NCBI GenBank assembly: GCA_038211455.1
Contig: JBBQVP010000237.1
Location: forward strand, 1-5,991
Origin: SZAS-79 sp038211455
Lineage (GTDB): Bacteria; Pseudomonadota; Gammaproteobacteria; Burkholderiales; SG8-39
DNA: 5,991 nucleotides
Direction: 5' to 3'
The notes under the pieces were generated by a model, which was given only the letters and a program-made list of their open reading frames with translations, was not told the origin of the DNA and made no database searches. Positions 1-5,269 of the stretch are shown here, in pieces. Within the stretch, counting starts at the first letter, position 1. Each line of letters opens with the position of its first letter. Position numbers and translations under genes: made by a program.

Positions 1-529
1 CCACGTCGCCGATCGGGATGCCGACGCGCGTCGGGCCAGTGGCTTTCTGCCCGGTCAGGCTCATCAGGCCCGACATGCCCTGTGCGATCTGGTCCACGCC
101 CGGCCACCCGCCGTAGGGGCCGCTCGCCCCGAAGCCGGTGATCGAGGCGAAGATCAGGCGGGGATTCCTTGCCGCAAGTGCCGCGTAGCCCATCTTCATG
201 TCGCCCATGACGCCGGGCTTGAAGTTCTCCACCAGGATGTCGGACTGGTCGGCCAGCGTGCGGATCAGTTCCAGCCCCGCGGGATCGCGAAAGTTCACCG
301 CAAGGCTGCGCTTGTTGCGATGAATCGACAGGTAGTAGACGCTGATCCCGTCCTTGAAAGGCCCCCAGCCGCGCACCATCTCGCCCTCGGGAGTCGGCTC
401 GATCTTGATTACGTCCGCGCCCAGGTCGGCGAGGATCATCGCGCAAAACGGCCCCGCGAGCGCGCGCGACAGGTCGAGGACACGCAGGCCGGCGAGTGGA
501 AGACCCGCGTTGGGAAAACCCTTTGGCAT
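1..529 (-). CDS. CaiB/BaiF family III CoA-transferase, N-terminal part (3' end outside window)
   Basis: This is the first 176 codons of a family III acyl-CoA:carboxylate CoA-transferase; the rest lies beyond position 1. The family moves CoA between acyl-CoA and free carboxylates in the cytoplasm through an aspartyl-CoA anhydride intermediate. Visible family landmarks are the opening PLAGLRVLDLSRALAGPF (residues 11-28), LADLGADVIKIE (33-44), a segment with the RNKRSLAVNF motif (71-80), DILVENFKPGVMG (97-109) and FASITGFGASGPYG (127-140). Asp146 in PGVDQIAQGMSGLMSLTG (143-160) aligns with the catalytic Asp of CaiB, formyl-CoA transferase and alpha-methylacyl-CoA racemase. The ATG at 529-527 fits the usual family start and has GAGGGG six bases upstream. 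It lies 17 bp behind the nitroreductase stop, so the two genes are probably cotranscribed. The substrate cannot be assigned, and a racemase-type member is possible because much of the protein is missing. Confidence 0.93.
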   Translation of the reverse strand, partial: MPKGFPNAGLPLAGLRVLDLSRALAGPFCAMILADLGADVIKIEPTPEGEMVRGWGPFKDGISVYYLSIHRNKRSLAVNFRDPAGLELIRTLADQSDILVENFKPGVMGDMKMGYAALAARNPRLIFASITGFGASGPYGGWPGVDQIAQGMSGLMSLTGQKATGPTRVGIPIGDV

Positions 530-535
530 GGCGCG

Positions 536-541
536 CCCCTC
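536..541 (-). promoter_or_regulatory. Shine-Dalgarno of the CaiB-like gene
   Basis: GAGGGG on the minus strand, six bases before the ATG at 529-527. It lies within the 17-bp gap after the nitroreductase stop and supports both this start and translation from a shared transcript. Confidence 0.6.
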
Positions 542-546
542 GGCAG

Positions 547-1137
547 TTATACGATCTTGCAGGCTTCCTCAAACGTGAGGCGCGGCAGCCGCGCCATCAC
601 CTTGGACGGGTCGCCCTTGCCAAGCGTGCAGAGAAAATTCGACTTGAAACGCCCGTCGGCGAAGAACGCCGCGTCGACCTTGGCATTGTCGAAGCCCGAC
701 ATCGGCCCGCAGTCCAGGTCCAGCGCGCGCGCCGCAAGGATGAAATACCCGCCCTGCATCGAGGAGTTCCGGAAGGCGGCCTTCTCTGTTCCCGCCGCCT
801 TGTCAGCACCCTTGAAGTTGTTGATCGCCTCGGGGCGGTGCGCGAACATGCGCGGCAGGTGCTCATAGAACTGCGTATCCCACGCGAGGATCGCGCAGAC
901 CGGCGCGGCCATGGTCTTGTCGTGGTTTCCCGGGGACAGTGCCGGCCCGAGCAGCTTCTTGCCGGCCTCTGACTTGACGAACACCAGGCGCATCGGCTGG
1001 GTGTTCATCGTGGTTGGCGCCCATTTCACGATCTCGTAGAGTCGGCGCAGCGTATCGTCGCTGACCGGGTCGCTGGTGAAACCGTTCTGGCTGCGGGCGT
1101 TGCGGAACAGCAGGTCAAATGCTTTGTCGTCTAGCAC
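547..1137 (-). CDS. RutE/HadB-like nitroreductase family protein (probable malonic semialdehyde reductase)
   Basis: A 196-residue FMN-dependent nitroreductase-fold protein, the same length as E. coli RutE, which reduces malonic semialdehyde to 3-hydroxypropionate with NAD(P)H. RutE-like blocks run throughout: PVSDDTLRRLYEIVKWAPTT (24-43), AAPVCAILAWDTQFYEHLP (77-95), AFRNSSMQGGYFILAARALD (121-140), GPMSGFDNAKVDAAFF (144-159), KSNFLCTLGKGDPSK (165-179) and the C-terminal ARLPRLTFEEAC (182-193). I chose the GTG at 1137-1135 because GGAG lies six bases upstream and the residue count then equals RutE. The frame stays open far upstream, but those start codons lack a Shine-Dalgarno sequence and run into the divergent gene. 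No other rut pyrimidine-degradation gene is visible, and the neighbours are CoA-transferases. The protein may therefore act in another 3-carbon acid or semialdehyde pathway, or be a generic enoate/nitro reductase. The family call is firm; the substrate is inferred. Confidence 0.9.
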   Translation of the reverse strand: MLDDKAFDLLFRNARSQNGFTSDPVSDDTLRRLYEIVKWAPTTMNTQPMRLVFVKSEAGKKLLGPALSPGNHDKTMAAPVCAILAWDTQFYEHLPRMFAHRPEAINNFKGADKAAGTEKAAFRNSSMQGGYFILAARALDLDCGPMSGFDNAKVDAAFFADGRFKSNFLCTLGKGDPSKVMARLPRLTFEEACKIV

Positions 1138-1143
1138 GTGAAG

Positions 1144-1147
1144 CTCC
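1144..1147 (-). promoter_or_regulatory. Shine-Dalgarno that selects the GTG start of the nitroreductase
   Basis: GGAG on the minus strand, six bases upstream of the GTG at 1137-1135. It decides the start: an upstream in-frame ATG (1215-1213) has no such motif and would add 26 residues not found in RutE. Confidence 0.65.
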
Positions 1148-1206
1148 GGGGAAGATTGGGTAGGAAACCGGCTCTGCGAACCGGGAAATTGCGGAATCTG
1201 CGCCAA

Positions 1207-1215
1207 TGTTAGCAT
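1207..1215 (+). promoter_or_regulatory. Putative extended -10 promoter of the CoA-transferase, giving a near-leaderless transcript
   Basis: TGT-TAGCAT on the plus strand matches an extended -10 (TGn followed by a hexamer with 4 of 6 consensus bases). A weak -35, TTGCGG at 1189-1194, lies 15 bp upstream. The expected transcription start, about seven bases after the hexamer, coincides with the A of the ATG at 1222. No purine-rich ribosome binding site lies between. An in-frame TAG at 1210-1212 rules out a longer protein. The inference rests on sequence fit only. Confidence 0.4.
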
Positions 1216-1221
1216 CGCCGC

Positions 1222-2478
1222 ATGGACATCGACCTTGCTGAATTCATCCGCCCGGGCGACGGCGTCATGTGGGGACAGGCCTGCGCGGAGCCCCTGACGC
1301 TGACCGAGGCATTCGTTGCGCAACGTGCCGCCTATTCGGGCGCCGGCGCTTTCCTCGGAGTCAATTTCTCGGGCGTCGTCAAGGCCGAGCACGCCGATCA
1401 CCTTCAGCTCACCGCGTACTGCGGGGCCGGGCACAACCGCAAGATGGCTGACATCGGGGCCCTCGACATCTGCCCGTTCCCCTACTCGCAACTCGGCGAA
1501 CTGATCCGCACCCAGCGCCTGAAGGCGGACGTGCTGCTGCTCCAGGTCAGCCCGCCAAACGCGCGCGGCGAATACAGCATGGGGATCTCGGTGGAGTACC
1601 TCGGCCCGGCGCTGGCCACCGCGCGCTGTGTGATCGCGGAAGTCAACGACCAGGTGCCCTGGACGCATACCGAGCCGCTTCTGACGGCGAAGCATTTTGC
1701 CGCGATGATCCACACGTCACGCCCTCTGGTGCCCCTGCCCTATGGCGCGCCCGGCGAAGTCGAGCTTGCGATCGGCCGCAATGCGTCGAAGTACATCCCG
1801 GACCGCTCGGTGCTCGAATTCGGCCTCGGCTCGCTGCCCGATGCCATCCTGGCGGCGCTCAGCGACCGGCGCGACCTCGCCATCCACTCGGGCCTGCTGT
1901 GCGATGGCGTCGCCCGACTGATGCAGAGCGGCGCGATTACCAATGCGCATAAGTCGATCGACCCGGGCGTCAGCGTGGGCGGCGTGCTGATGGGATCCAG
2001 CGTGCTGTTCGACTTTGCGCGCGCCAACCCTGCAATCAACCTTCGCTCCTGCGAATACACCCACAGCCCGAAAGTGCTCGGCAGCATCGACCAGTTCGTC
2101 GCGGTCAATTCGGCGGTCGAAGTCGACCTGACCGGGCAGGTCAATGCGGAAATTGCCGGCGGGAGCTATGTCGGCGCGGTCGGCGGCGCACTCGATTTCA
2201 TCCGCGCGGCGAACGCTTCGAAGGGCGGGGCTTCGCTGGTCTGCCTTCCGGCGTCGATCGGCACCAAGCTCTCGCGCATTGTGGCGAAACTTGCGGGGCC
2301 CGTCGCCACGCCGCGCAGCGAAGCGGGGGTATTCGTGACGGAGTACGGCACCGCCGACCTGCGCGGCGTCCCGCTCGCGGCGCGCGTGCCGAAGATGATC
2401 GCCATCGCGCATCCTGCGTTTCGCGAGCAGCTCGAGCGCGAAGCGGCCGAACTGGGATTGGTGCGCAGGAGGGCATAG
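1222..2478 (+). CDS. Acetyl-CoA hydrolase/transferase family protein (4-hydroxybutyrate CoA-transferase-like), catalytic Glu replaced by Gly
   Basis: A 418-residue family I CoA-transferase related to 4-hydroxybutyrate and butyryl-CoA:acetate CoA-transferases, which are usually about 430-440 residues. Landmarks are GDGVMWGQACAEPLTL (12-27), LLLQVSPPNARGEYSMG (105-121), CVIAEVNDQVPWTH (136-149), LEFGLGSLPDAIL (198-210), VNSAVEVDLTGQVNAE (295-310) and the C-terminal FVTEYGTADLRGVPLAAR (371-388) with IAIAHPAFREQLE (393-405). In the family, CoA transfer uses a glutamate in a GIHSEM-type motif (Glu238 of the Clostridium aminobutyricum enzyme, from memory). Here the motif reads IHSGLLCDG, so residue 224 is Gly (GGC at 1891-1893). 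The protein may belong to a divergent subfamily, use another residue, or lack transferase activity. The ATG at 1222 is the first possible start after an in-frame TAG and has no clear Shine-Dalgarno. The gene is divergent from the nitroreductase and convergent with the transporter. Confidence 0.93.
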   Translation: MDIDLAEFIRPGDGVMWGQACAEPLTLTEAFVAQRAAYSGAGAFLGVNFSGVVKAEHADHLQLTAYCGAGHNRKMADIGALDICPFPYSQLGELIRTQRLKADVLLLQVSPPNARGEYSMGISVEYLGPALATARCVIAEVNDQVPWTHTEPLLTAKHFAAMIHTSRPLVPLPYGAPGEVELAIGRNASKYIPDRSVLEFGLGSLPDAILAALSDRRDLAIHSGLLCDGVARLMQSGAITNAHKSIDPGVSVGGVLMGSSVLFDFARANPAINLRSCEYTHSPKVLGSIDQFVAVNSAVEVDLTGQVNAEIAGGSYVGAVGGALDFIRAANASKGGASLVCLPASIGTKLSRIVAKLAGPVATPRSEAGVFVTEYGTADLRGVPLAARVPKMIAIAHPAFREQLEREAAELGLVRRRA

Positions 2479-2542
2479 TTCCCGCCGGGGCGTGCCACCG
2501 GGTGACCACGGGATCGCAAGCAGCGGGGATGAAGTAGGCGTA

Positions 2543-2559
2543 AGGAGCCGACGGCTCCT
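2543..2559. terminator. Short perfect hairpin between convergent genes, possible bidirectional terminator
   Basis: AGGAGCC (2543-2549) and GGCTCCT (2553-2559) form a perfect 7-bp GC-rich stem with a 3-base loop, or 8 bp around a single base. It lies in the 92-bp gap between the converging CoA-transferase and transporter genes, where a shared terminator is expected. Neither strand has a T-run after the stem, so it is not a canonical intrinsic terminator. The rest of the gap shows nothing recognisable. Confidence 0.45.
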
Positions 2560-2570
2560 CCCGGAACACG

Positions 2571-3767
2571 CTACCTGAACTTTTTCAGCGCCGGATCGAA
2601 CCAGAATGGGCGGACCGCCAGCGTCATGGCACACAGCGCAAACACAAACCCGGTACGGTAGCCCCCGGTGAGGTCGTGCAGCGCCCCGCCGATCAGCGAA
2701 CCGGACGCCGAGCCCAGGGCGTTGGCGGTGAAGATCATGCCGTAGATCGTGGCCACCTTCGGGCCGGCGAAGTGGCGGGTGCAGATCGACGAGACGATCG
2801 GGCCCCGCACCCCCTGGCACAAGCCGAAGATCAGCACATAGGCCACCAGCAGCCAGGTCAGCGGAGCGAACGACAGGCCGATCAGGATGCCGATGCCCAG
2901 CGCCGAGCCGGCAAAGCTCACGCTGACCGCGCGGCGGATCCCGAAGCGCTCGGCCATCGGGCCGCTGGCCGCGACGCTGATGACTGAGAGCATCCCCGTG
3001 AAGCCGAACGCGCTTGCCGCGGTGAGCGGCGAAAAGCCCGCGTCGATGAAGTACACCACCGACTGAACCATCACGGTGAACATCCCGATCGAAGTAAAGA
3101 AGAATACCTGCGCAAGCGCCCAGAAGAGCCGCGTCTTCAAGGCCGCGCGCAAGGTCCAGCCCCCGCTCTCGCCTTCTTTCGCGCGTTGCGGCGTGCGGTA
3201 CGCCGGGTGACCGGCCACGTAAACCTTCCAGGGAATCGCGAACGCGACAACGGGAATCATCAGCAGCAGGAAGCCGCCAAAAATCTCGTATGTCGTGCGC
3301 CAGTCGAAGCGCACCAGCATGAACTGCGCGAGTGGAACAAACGTGAGTGAGCCCATGCCGGTGGCCGCAAATGCGATCCCGATCGCGGTCGACAGGCGCG
3401 CACGAAACCAGCGCGTCAGGAGGGCCGACGCAGGCACCATTCCGGCCAGCCCGCTGCCGGTGCCAACCAGCAGCCCGATGAAGAGGTAGAACTGCCACAG
3501 GCTGGCGAGGTGGCCCGCCACCATGAACGCAACGGCCAGGCAGGTCAGGCCGGCGGTGTAGACGAGGCGCGGGCCGTGGCGGTCAAACAGCATCCCGACG
3601 AACGGGGCAAGCATCCCGCCGATCAGCAGGTAGATCGAGTAGATCCCGGTCAGTTGCGAACGCGACCAGCCGAACTCGGCCTCCAGCGGCGCAAGAAACA
3701 CGATGTAGGTATCGCCGCTCCCGCGCCCGAGCATGTTGAGCGCGAAGCAGGCTGCGAGTACCGCCAT
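2571..3767 (-). CDS. Major facilitator superfamily transporter, monocarboxylate / oxalate-formate antiporter type
   Basis: A 398-residue inner-membrane protein with about 12 hydrophobic segments in two six-helix halves. The approximate segments are 1-20, 40-61, 68-89, 90-117, 126-152, 158-180, then a hydrophilic loop at 181-208, then 212-241, 247-272, 278-300, 302-328, 338-362 and 370-390. MFS motif A, GMLFDRHGPRLV (58-69), sits between helices 2 and 3, with a degenerate copy, GPMAERFGIRRAV (269-281), in the second half. EFGWSRSQL (31-39) before helix 2 is typical of the monocarboxylate and oxalate/formate group. Transport of a small carboxylate is therefore likely but unproven; the nearby CoA-transferases fit that idea. 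The ATG at 3767-3765 is the only ATG/GTG/TTG before an in-frame TGA (3836-3834), but its ribosome binding site is weak (AGG, nine bases away). Helix 1 also starts immediately, so the N-terminus is uncertain. Confidence 0.92.
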   Translation of the reverse strand: MAVLAACFALNMLGRGSGDTYIVFLAPLEAEFGWSRSQLTGIYSIYLLIGGMLAPFVGMLFDRHGPRLVYTAGLTCLAVAFMVAGHLASLWQFYLFIGLLVGTGSGLAGMVPASALLTRWFRARLSTAIGIAFAATGMGSLTFVPLAQFMLVRFDWRTTYEIFGGFLLLMIPVVAFAIPWKVYVAGHPAYRTPQRAKEGESGGWTLRAALKTRLFWALAQVFFFTSIGMFTVMVQSVVYFIDAGFSPLTAASAFGFTGMLSVISVAASGPMAERFGIRRAVSVSFAGSALGIGILIGLSFAPLTWLLVAYVLIFGLCQGVRGPIVSSICTRHFAGPKVATIYGMIFTANALGSASGSLIGGALHDLTGGYRTGFVFALCAMTLAVRPFWFDPALKKFR

Positions 3768-3854
3768 CGCAGTCAGCCTGAATTTTTTTTCGTCGCTCGT
3801 TTCTATGGGGAACTCGTCAGTATGAGACTTGGATCAAGCTCGGTTCGTCACTGG

Positions 3855-3877
3855 GTGGCTTGCAAGGCAAAAGCCAC
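3855..3877. other. Perfect 7-bp hairpin in the pncB-transporter gap
   Basis: GTGGCTT (3855-3861) and AAGCCAC (3871-3877) form a perfect stem around a 9-base loop. It lies downstream of pncB and upstream of the transporter, both on the minus strand. No T-run follows in that direction. It could be part of the pncB 3' end or of the transporter leader. Confidence 0.35.
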
Positions 3878-3885
3878 TGCCTCGC

Positions 3886-3921
3886 GCTGGATCTGCAGGG
3901 GAGCGCAGCACCCCTTCCAGC
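3886..3921. terminator. Composite hairpin just downstream of pncB, possible terminator
   Basis: An outer 6-bp stem, GCTGGA (3886-3891) with TCCAGC (3916-3921), encloses an inner stem AGGGG (3897-3901) with CCCCT (3911-3915). The structure continues through an A/A mismatch to two further GC pairs and a 3-base loop. A 5-base bulge (3892-3896) lies on one side. It begins 19 bases after the pncB stop when read on the minus strand, where a terminator is expected, but no U-tract follows. The remaining 172-bp gap (3768-3939) holds the other hairpin, an A8 tract on the minus strand near the transporter, and no recognisable gene. Confidence 0.45.
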
Positions 3922-3939
3922 CAAAGCGAAACCCTTCTT

Positions 3940-5115
3940 CTAGGTTTCGATCGCAAACACCTGGCGAAGGTACGCGAGATAGCCTGCATCCTTCGACATG
4001 GTTTTGCCTGGCGAATCGGACAGCTTTGCCACCGGCTGGCCGTTGCACTCAGTCATCTTGATGACGATCTGCAAAGGCTCGACCCCAAGGTCGTTGGTCA
4101 GGTTGGTGCCGATGCCAAACGCGAGCCGGGCGCGCCCGGAGAAACGGCGCGCGATTTCGATTGCCTTCGGGATGGTCAGGCTGTCTGAGAAGATCAGGGT
4201 CTTGGTGCGCGGGTCGACGCGGTTCGCGATGTAATGCGCGATCAGCTTTTCGCCCCAGGCCATTGGATCGCCGGAGTCCTGCCGGGCTCCGTCGAACAAC
4301 TTGCAGAAGTACAGGTCGAAATCGCGCAGGAAGGCGTCCATGCCGTAGGTATCGGTGATCGCGATTCCCAGGTCGCCGCGGTACTCCTTGGCCCACATTT
4401 CAAGCGCAAAAGCCTGCGAGTCGCGCAACCGCGGGCCGAGCGCCTGGCAGGCCTGCATGTACTCGTGCGCCACGGTGCCCAGCGATGTGATGTTGTTGCG
4501 CATCGCGAGCCAGACATTCGAGGTTCCGGCGAAAAGCTGCGGCACCTCGGCCTGCAACGTGCGGATGACCTCTTCGTGCCAGGTGAGGGAAAAGCGCCGC
4601 CGCGTACCGTAATCAGAGATCTTGAACTCGAGTTCCGGTTCGAGCGCACGCACGGTAGCGACCTTCGCCTGCAGGCGGCGTCGGCCTTCTGCAAAATCCA
4701 GGTCGGGCTGGGTATGGCGGAAATACACCTCGCTGACGATCGCAAGGATCGGGATCTCGAACAGGATCGTGTGCAGCCAGGGACCGTGAATCGTGATGTC
4801 GATCTCGCCGGCCGCATCAGGGTCAGCCTCGACGCGGACATATTTGTCGTTGAAGTGGAACAGGTCCAGGAAATCGACGAAATCCGACTTCAGGAAACGC
4901 AGGCCGCGCAGGTAGGCAAGCTCGTCCTCGGTCAGGCGCAGCGTGCACAGGGCGCGGATCTCGGCGCGAATTTCGTCGAGGTAGGGAACCAGGTCCTTGC
5001 CCGGATTCCGGCACTTGAACTTGTACTCGACCTGCGCACCGGGGAAGTGATGCAGGACCACCTGCATCATGGTGAACTTGTACAGGTCGGTGTCGAGCAG
5101 CGACTGGATGATCAA
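3940..5115 (-). CDS. pncB: Nicotinate phosphoribosyltransferase
   Basis: A 391-residue cytoplasmic enzyme of NAD salvage that converts nicotinate and PRPP to nicotinate mononucleotide, coupled to ATP hydrolysis. Length and motifs fit the proteobacterial PncB type. The start IIQSLLDTDLYKFTMMQVVL (2-21) is diagnostic. SDYGTRRRFS (167-176) matches the conserved phosphate/substrate-binding block. His217 in SLGTVAHEYMQACQ (211-224) aligns with the autophosphorylated histidine (His219 of the Salmonella enzyme). RQDSGDP (278-284), IFSDSL (308-313) and FGIGTNLTNDLG (333-344) are the C-terminal PRTase-fold motifs, and KLSDSPGK (364-371) lies near the end. The start is TTG at 5115-5113, chosen because AGGAG lies seven bases upstream and the conserved N-terminus begins right there. 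The gene is divergent from lexA across 154 bp, with its own putative -10. Confidence 0.97.
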   Translation of the reverse strand: MIIQSLLDTDLYKFTMMQVVLHHFPGAQVEYKFKCRNPGKDLVPYLDEIRAEIRALCTLRLTEDELAYLRGLRFLKSDFVDFLDLFHFNDKYVRVEADPDAAGEIDITIHGPWLHTILFEIPILAIVSEVYFRHTQPDLDFAEGRRRLQAKVATVRALEPELEFKISDYGTRRRFSLTWHEEVIRTLQAEVPQLFAGTSNVWLAMRNNITSLGTVAHEYMQACQALGPRLRDSQAFALEMWAKEYRGDLGIAITDTYGMDAFLRDFDLYFCKLFDGARQDSGDPMAWGEKLIAHYIANRVDPRTKTLIFSDSLTIPKAIEIARRFSGRARLAFGIGTNLTNDLGVEPLQIVIKMTECNGQPVAKLSDSPGKTMSKDAGYLAYLRQVFAIET

Positions 5116-5122
5116 AACGTGT

Positions 5123-5127
5123 CTCCT
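5123..5127 (-). promoter_or_regulatory. Strong Shine-Dalgarno selecting the TTG start of pncB
   Basis: AGGAG on the minus strand, seven bases upstream of TTG (5115-5113). No ATG or GTG is placed to begin the conserved N-terminus, so this motif fixes the rare start codon. Confidence 0.75.
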
Positions 5128-5137
5128 AGTGCCCCCG

Positions 5138-5143
5138 ATTGTA
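5138..5143 (-). promoter_or_regulatory. Putative -10 element for pncB
   Basis: TACAAT on the minus strand matches the sigma-70 -10 consensus at five of six bases. It would start transcription near 5131, giving a leader of about 15 bases that contains the AGGAG. No good -35 is visible at 16-18 bp, so an activator or a weak promoter is implied. A tandem heptamer repeat overlaps it. Confidence 0.4.
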
Positions 5144-5154
5144 ACTGGTAACTG
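5141..5154. repeat. Tandem heptamer repeat (GTAACTG x2) at the pncB promoter
   Basis: Two exact, abutting copies of GTAACTG (5141-5147 and 5148-5154) overlap the upstream edge of the putative pncB -10. CTGG (5145-5148) and CCAG (5155-5158) also form a small inverted repeat. This could be a regulator binding site or chance; no known operator is recognised. Confidence 0.4.
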
Positions 5155-5205
5155 CCAGAAATCTTCGCCGGAAAGGATCTAGAGTCCGCTAAGGTACTGT
5201 CGCGC

Positions 5206-5233
5206 TTGCATTTTCCGGACTACTGGATATAAT
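5206..5233 (+). promoter_or_regulatory. lexA sigma-70 promoter
   Basis: A perfect -10, TATAAT (5228-5233), is preceded 16 bp upstream by TTGCAT (5206-5211), which matches the -35 consensus at four of six bases. Transcription should begin near 5240, inside the LexA box, leaving a leader of about 30 bases. Confidence 0.75.
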
Positions 5234-5235
5234 TC

Positions 5236-5255
5236 CACTGTTCAACAAAACAGTA
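5236..5255 (+). promoter_or_regulatory. LexA (SOS) box controlling lexA
   Basis: CTGT (5238-5241), eight bases, then ACAG (5250-5253) is an exact match to the beta/gammaproteobacterial SOS core. The outer bases at 5236-5237 and 5254-5255 agree with the TA/TA flanks at three of four positions. It lies just after the -10 and covers the expected transcription start, so LexA binding should block initiation. This is standard negative autoregulation, relieved by RecA-stimulated self-cleavage. Confidence 0.88.
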
Positions 5256-5258
5256 CAC

Positions 5259-5263
5259 AAGGA
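5259..5263 (+). promoter_or_regulatory. Shine-Dalgarno of lexA
   Basis: AAGGA, six bases upstream of the ATG at 5270, supports that start. Confidence 0.7.
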
Positions 5264-5269
5264 TCTTCC

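Noticed and set aside
320..972. Plus-strand open frames across the CaiB-like and nitroreductase genes
   Set aside because: They have low-complexity, Arg-rich translations opposite two genes with clear family motifs.
1138..1713. Upstream extension of the nitroreductase frame to 388 codons
   Set aside because: RutE homology begins exactly at the GTG at 1137, which has its own Shine-Dalgarno. The extension is antisense to the CoA-transferase and resembles nothing recognisable.
1717..3498. 593-codon minus-strand open frame spanning the CoA-transferase (antisense) and most of the transporter (out of frame)
   Set aside because: The translation is rich in Arg, His, Ala and Gly with no recognisable domain. 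It crosses two well-supported genes in other frames and is explained by high GC and codon bias.
3783..3790. T8 run on the plus strand as an intrinsic terminator tail
   Set aside because: No stable hairpin precedes it on the plus strand, and no plus-strand gene ends nearby.
3805..3880. tRNA-like look (GGTTCG near 3841) in the pncB-transporter gap
   Set aside because: No matching acceptor stem, D-arm or anticodon arm can be drawn. The GGTTCG is not followed by the usual T-arm pairing.
4234..5151. 305-codon plus-strand open frame antisense to pncB
   Set aside because: It lies entirely opposite a gene with full family motifs. The translation shows no domain and no ribosome site supports it.
5195..5212. 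Possible second LexA box beginning TACTGT upstream of the lexA -35
   Set aside because: The left half-site is perfect, but eight bases later the sequence is CATT rather than ACAG. Only a half-site exists, so I did not call it an operator.
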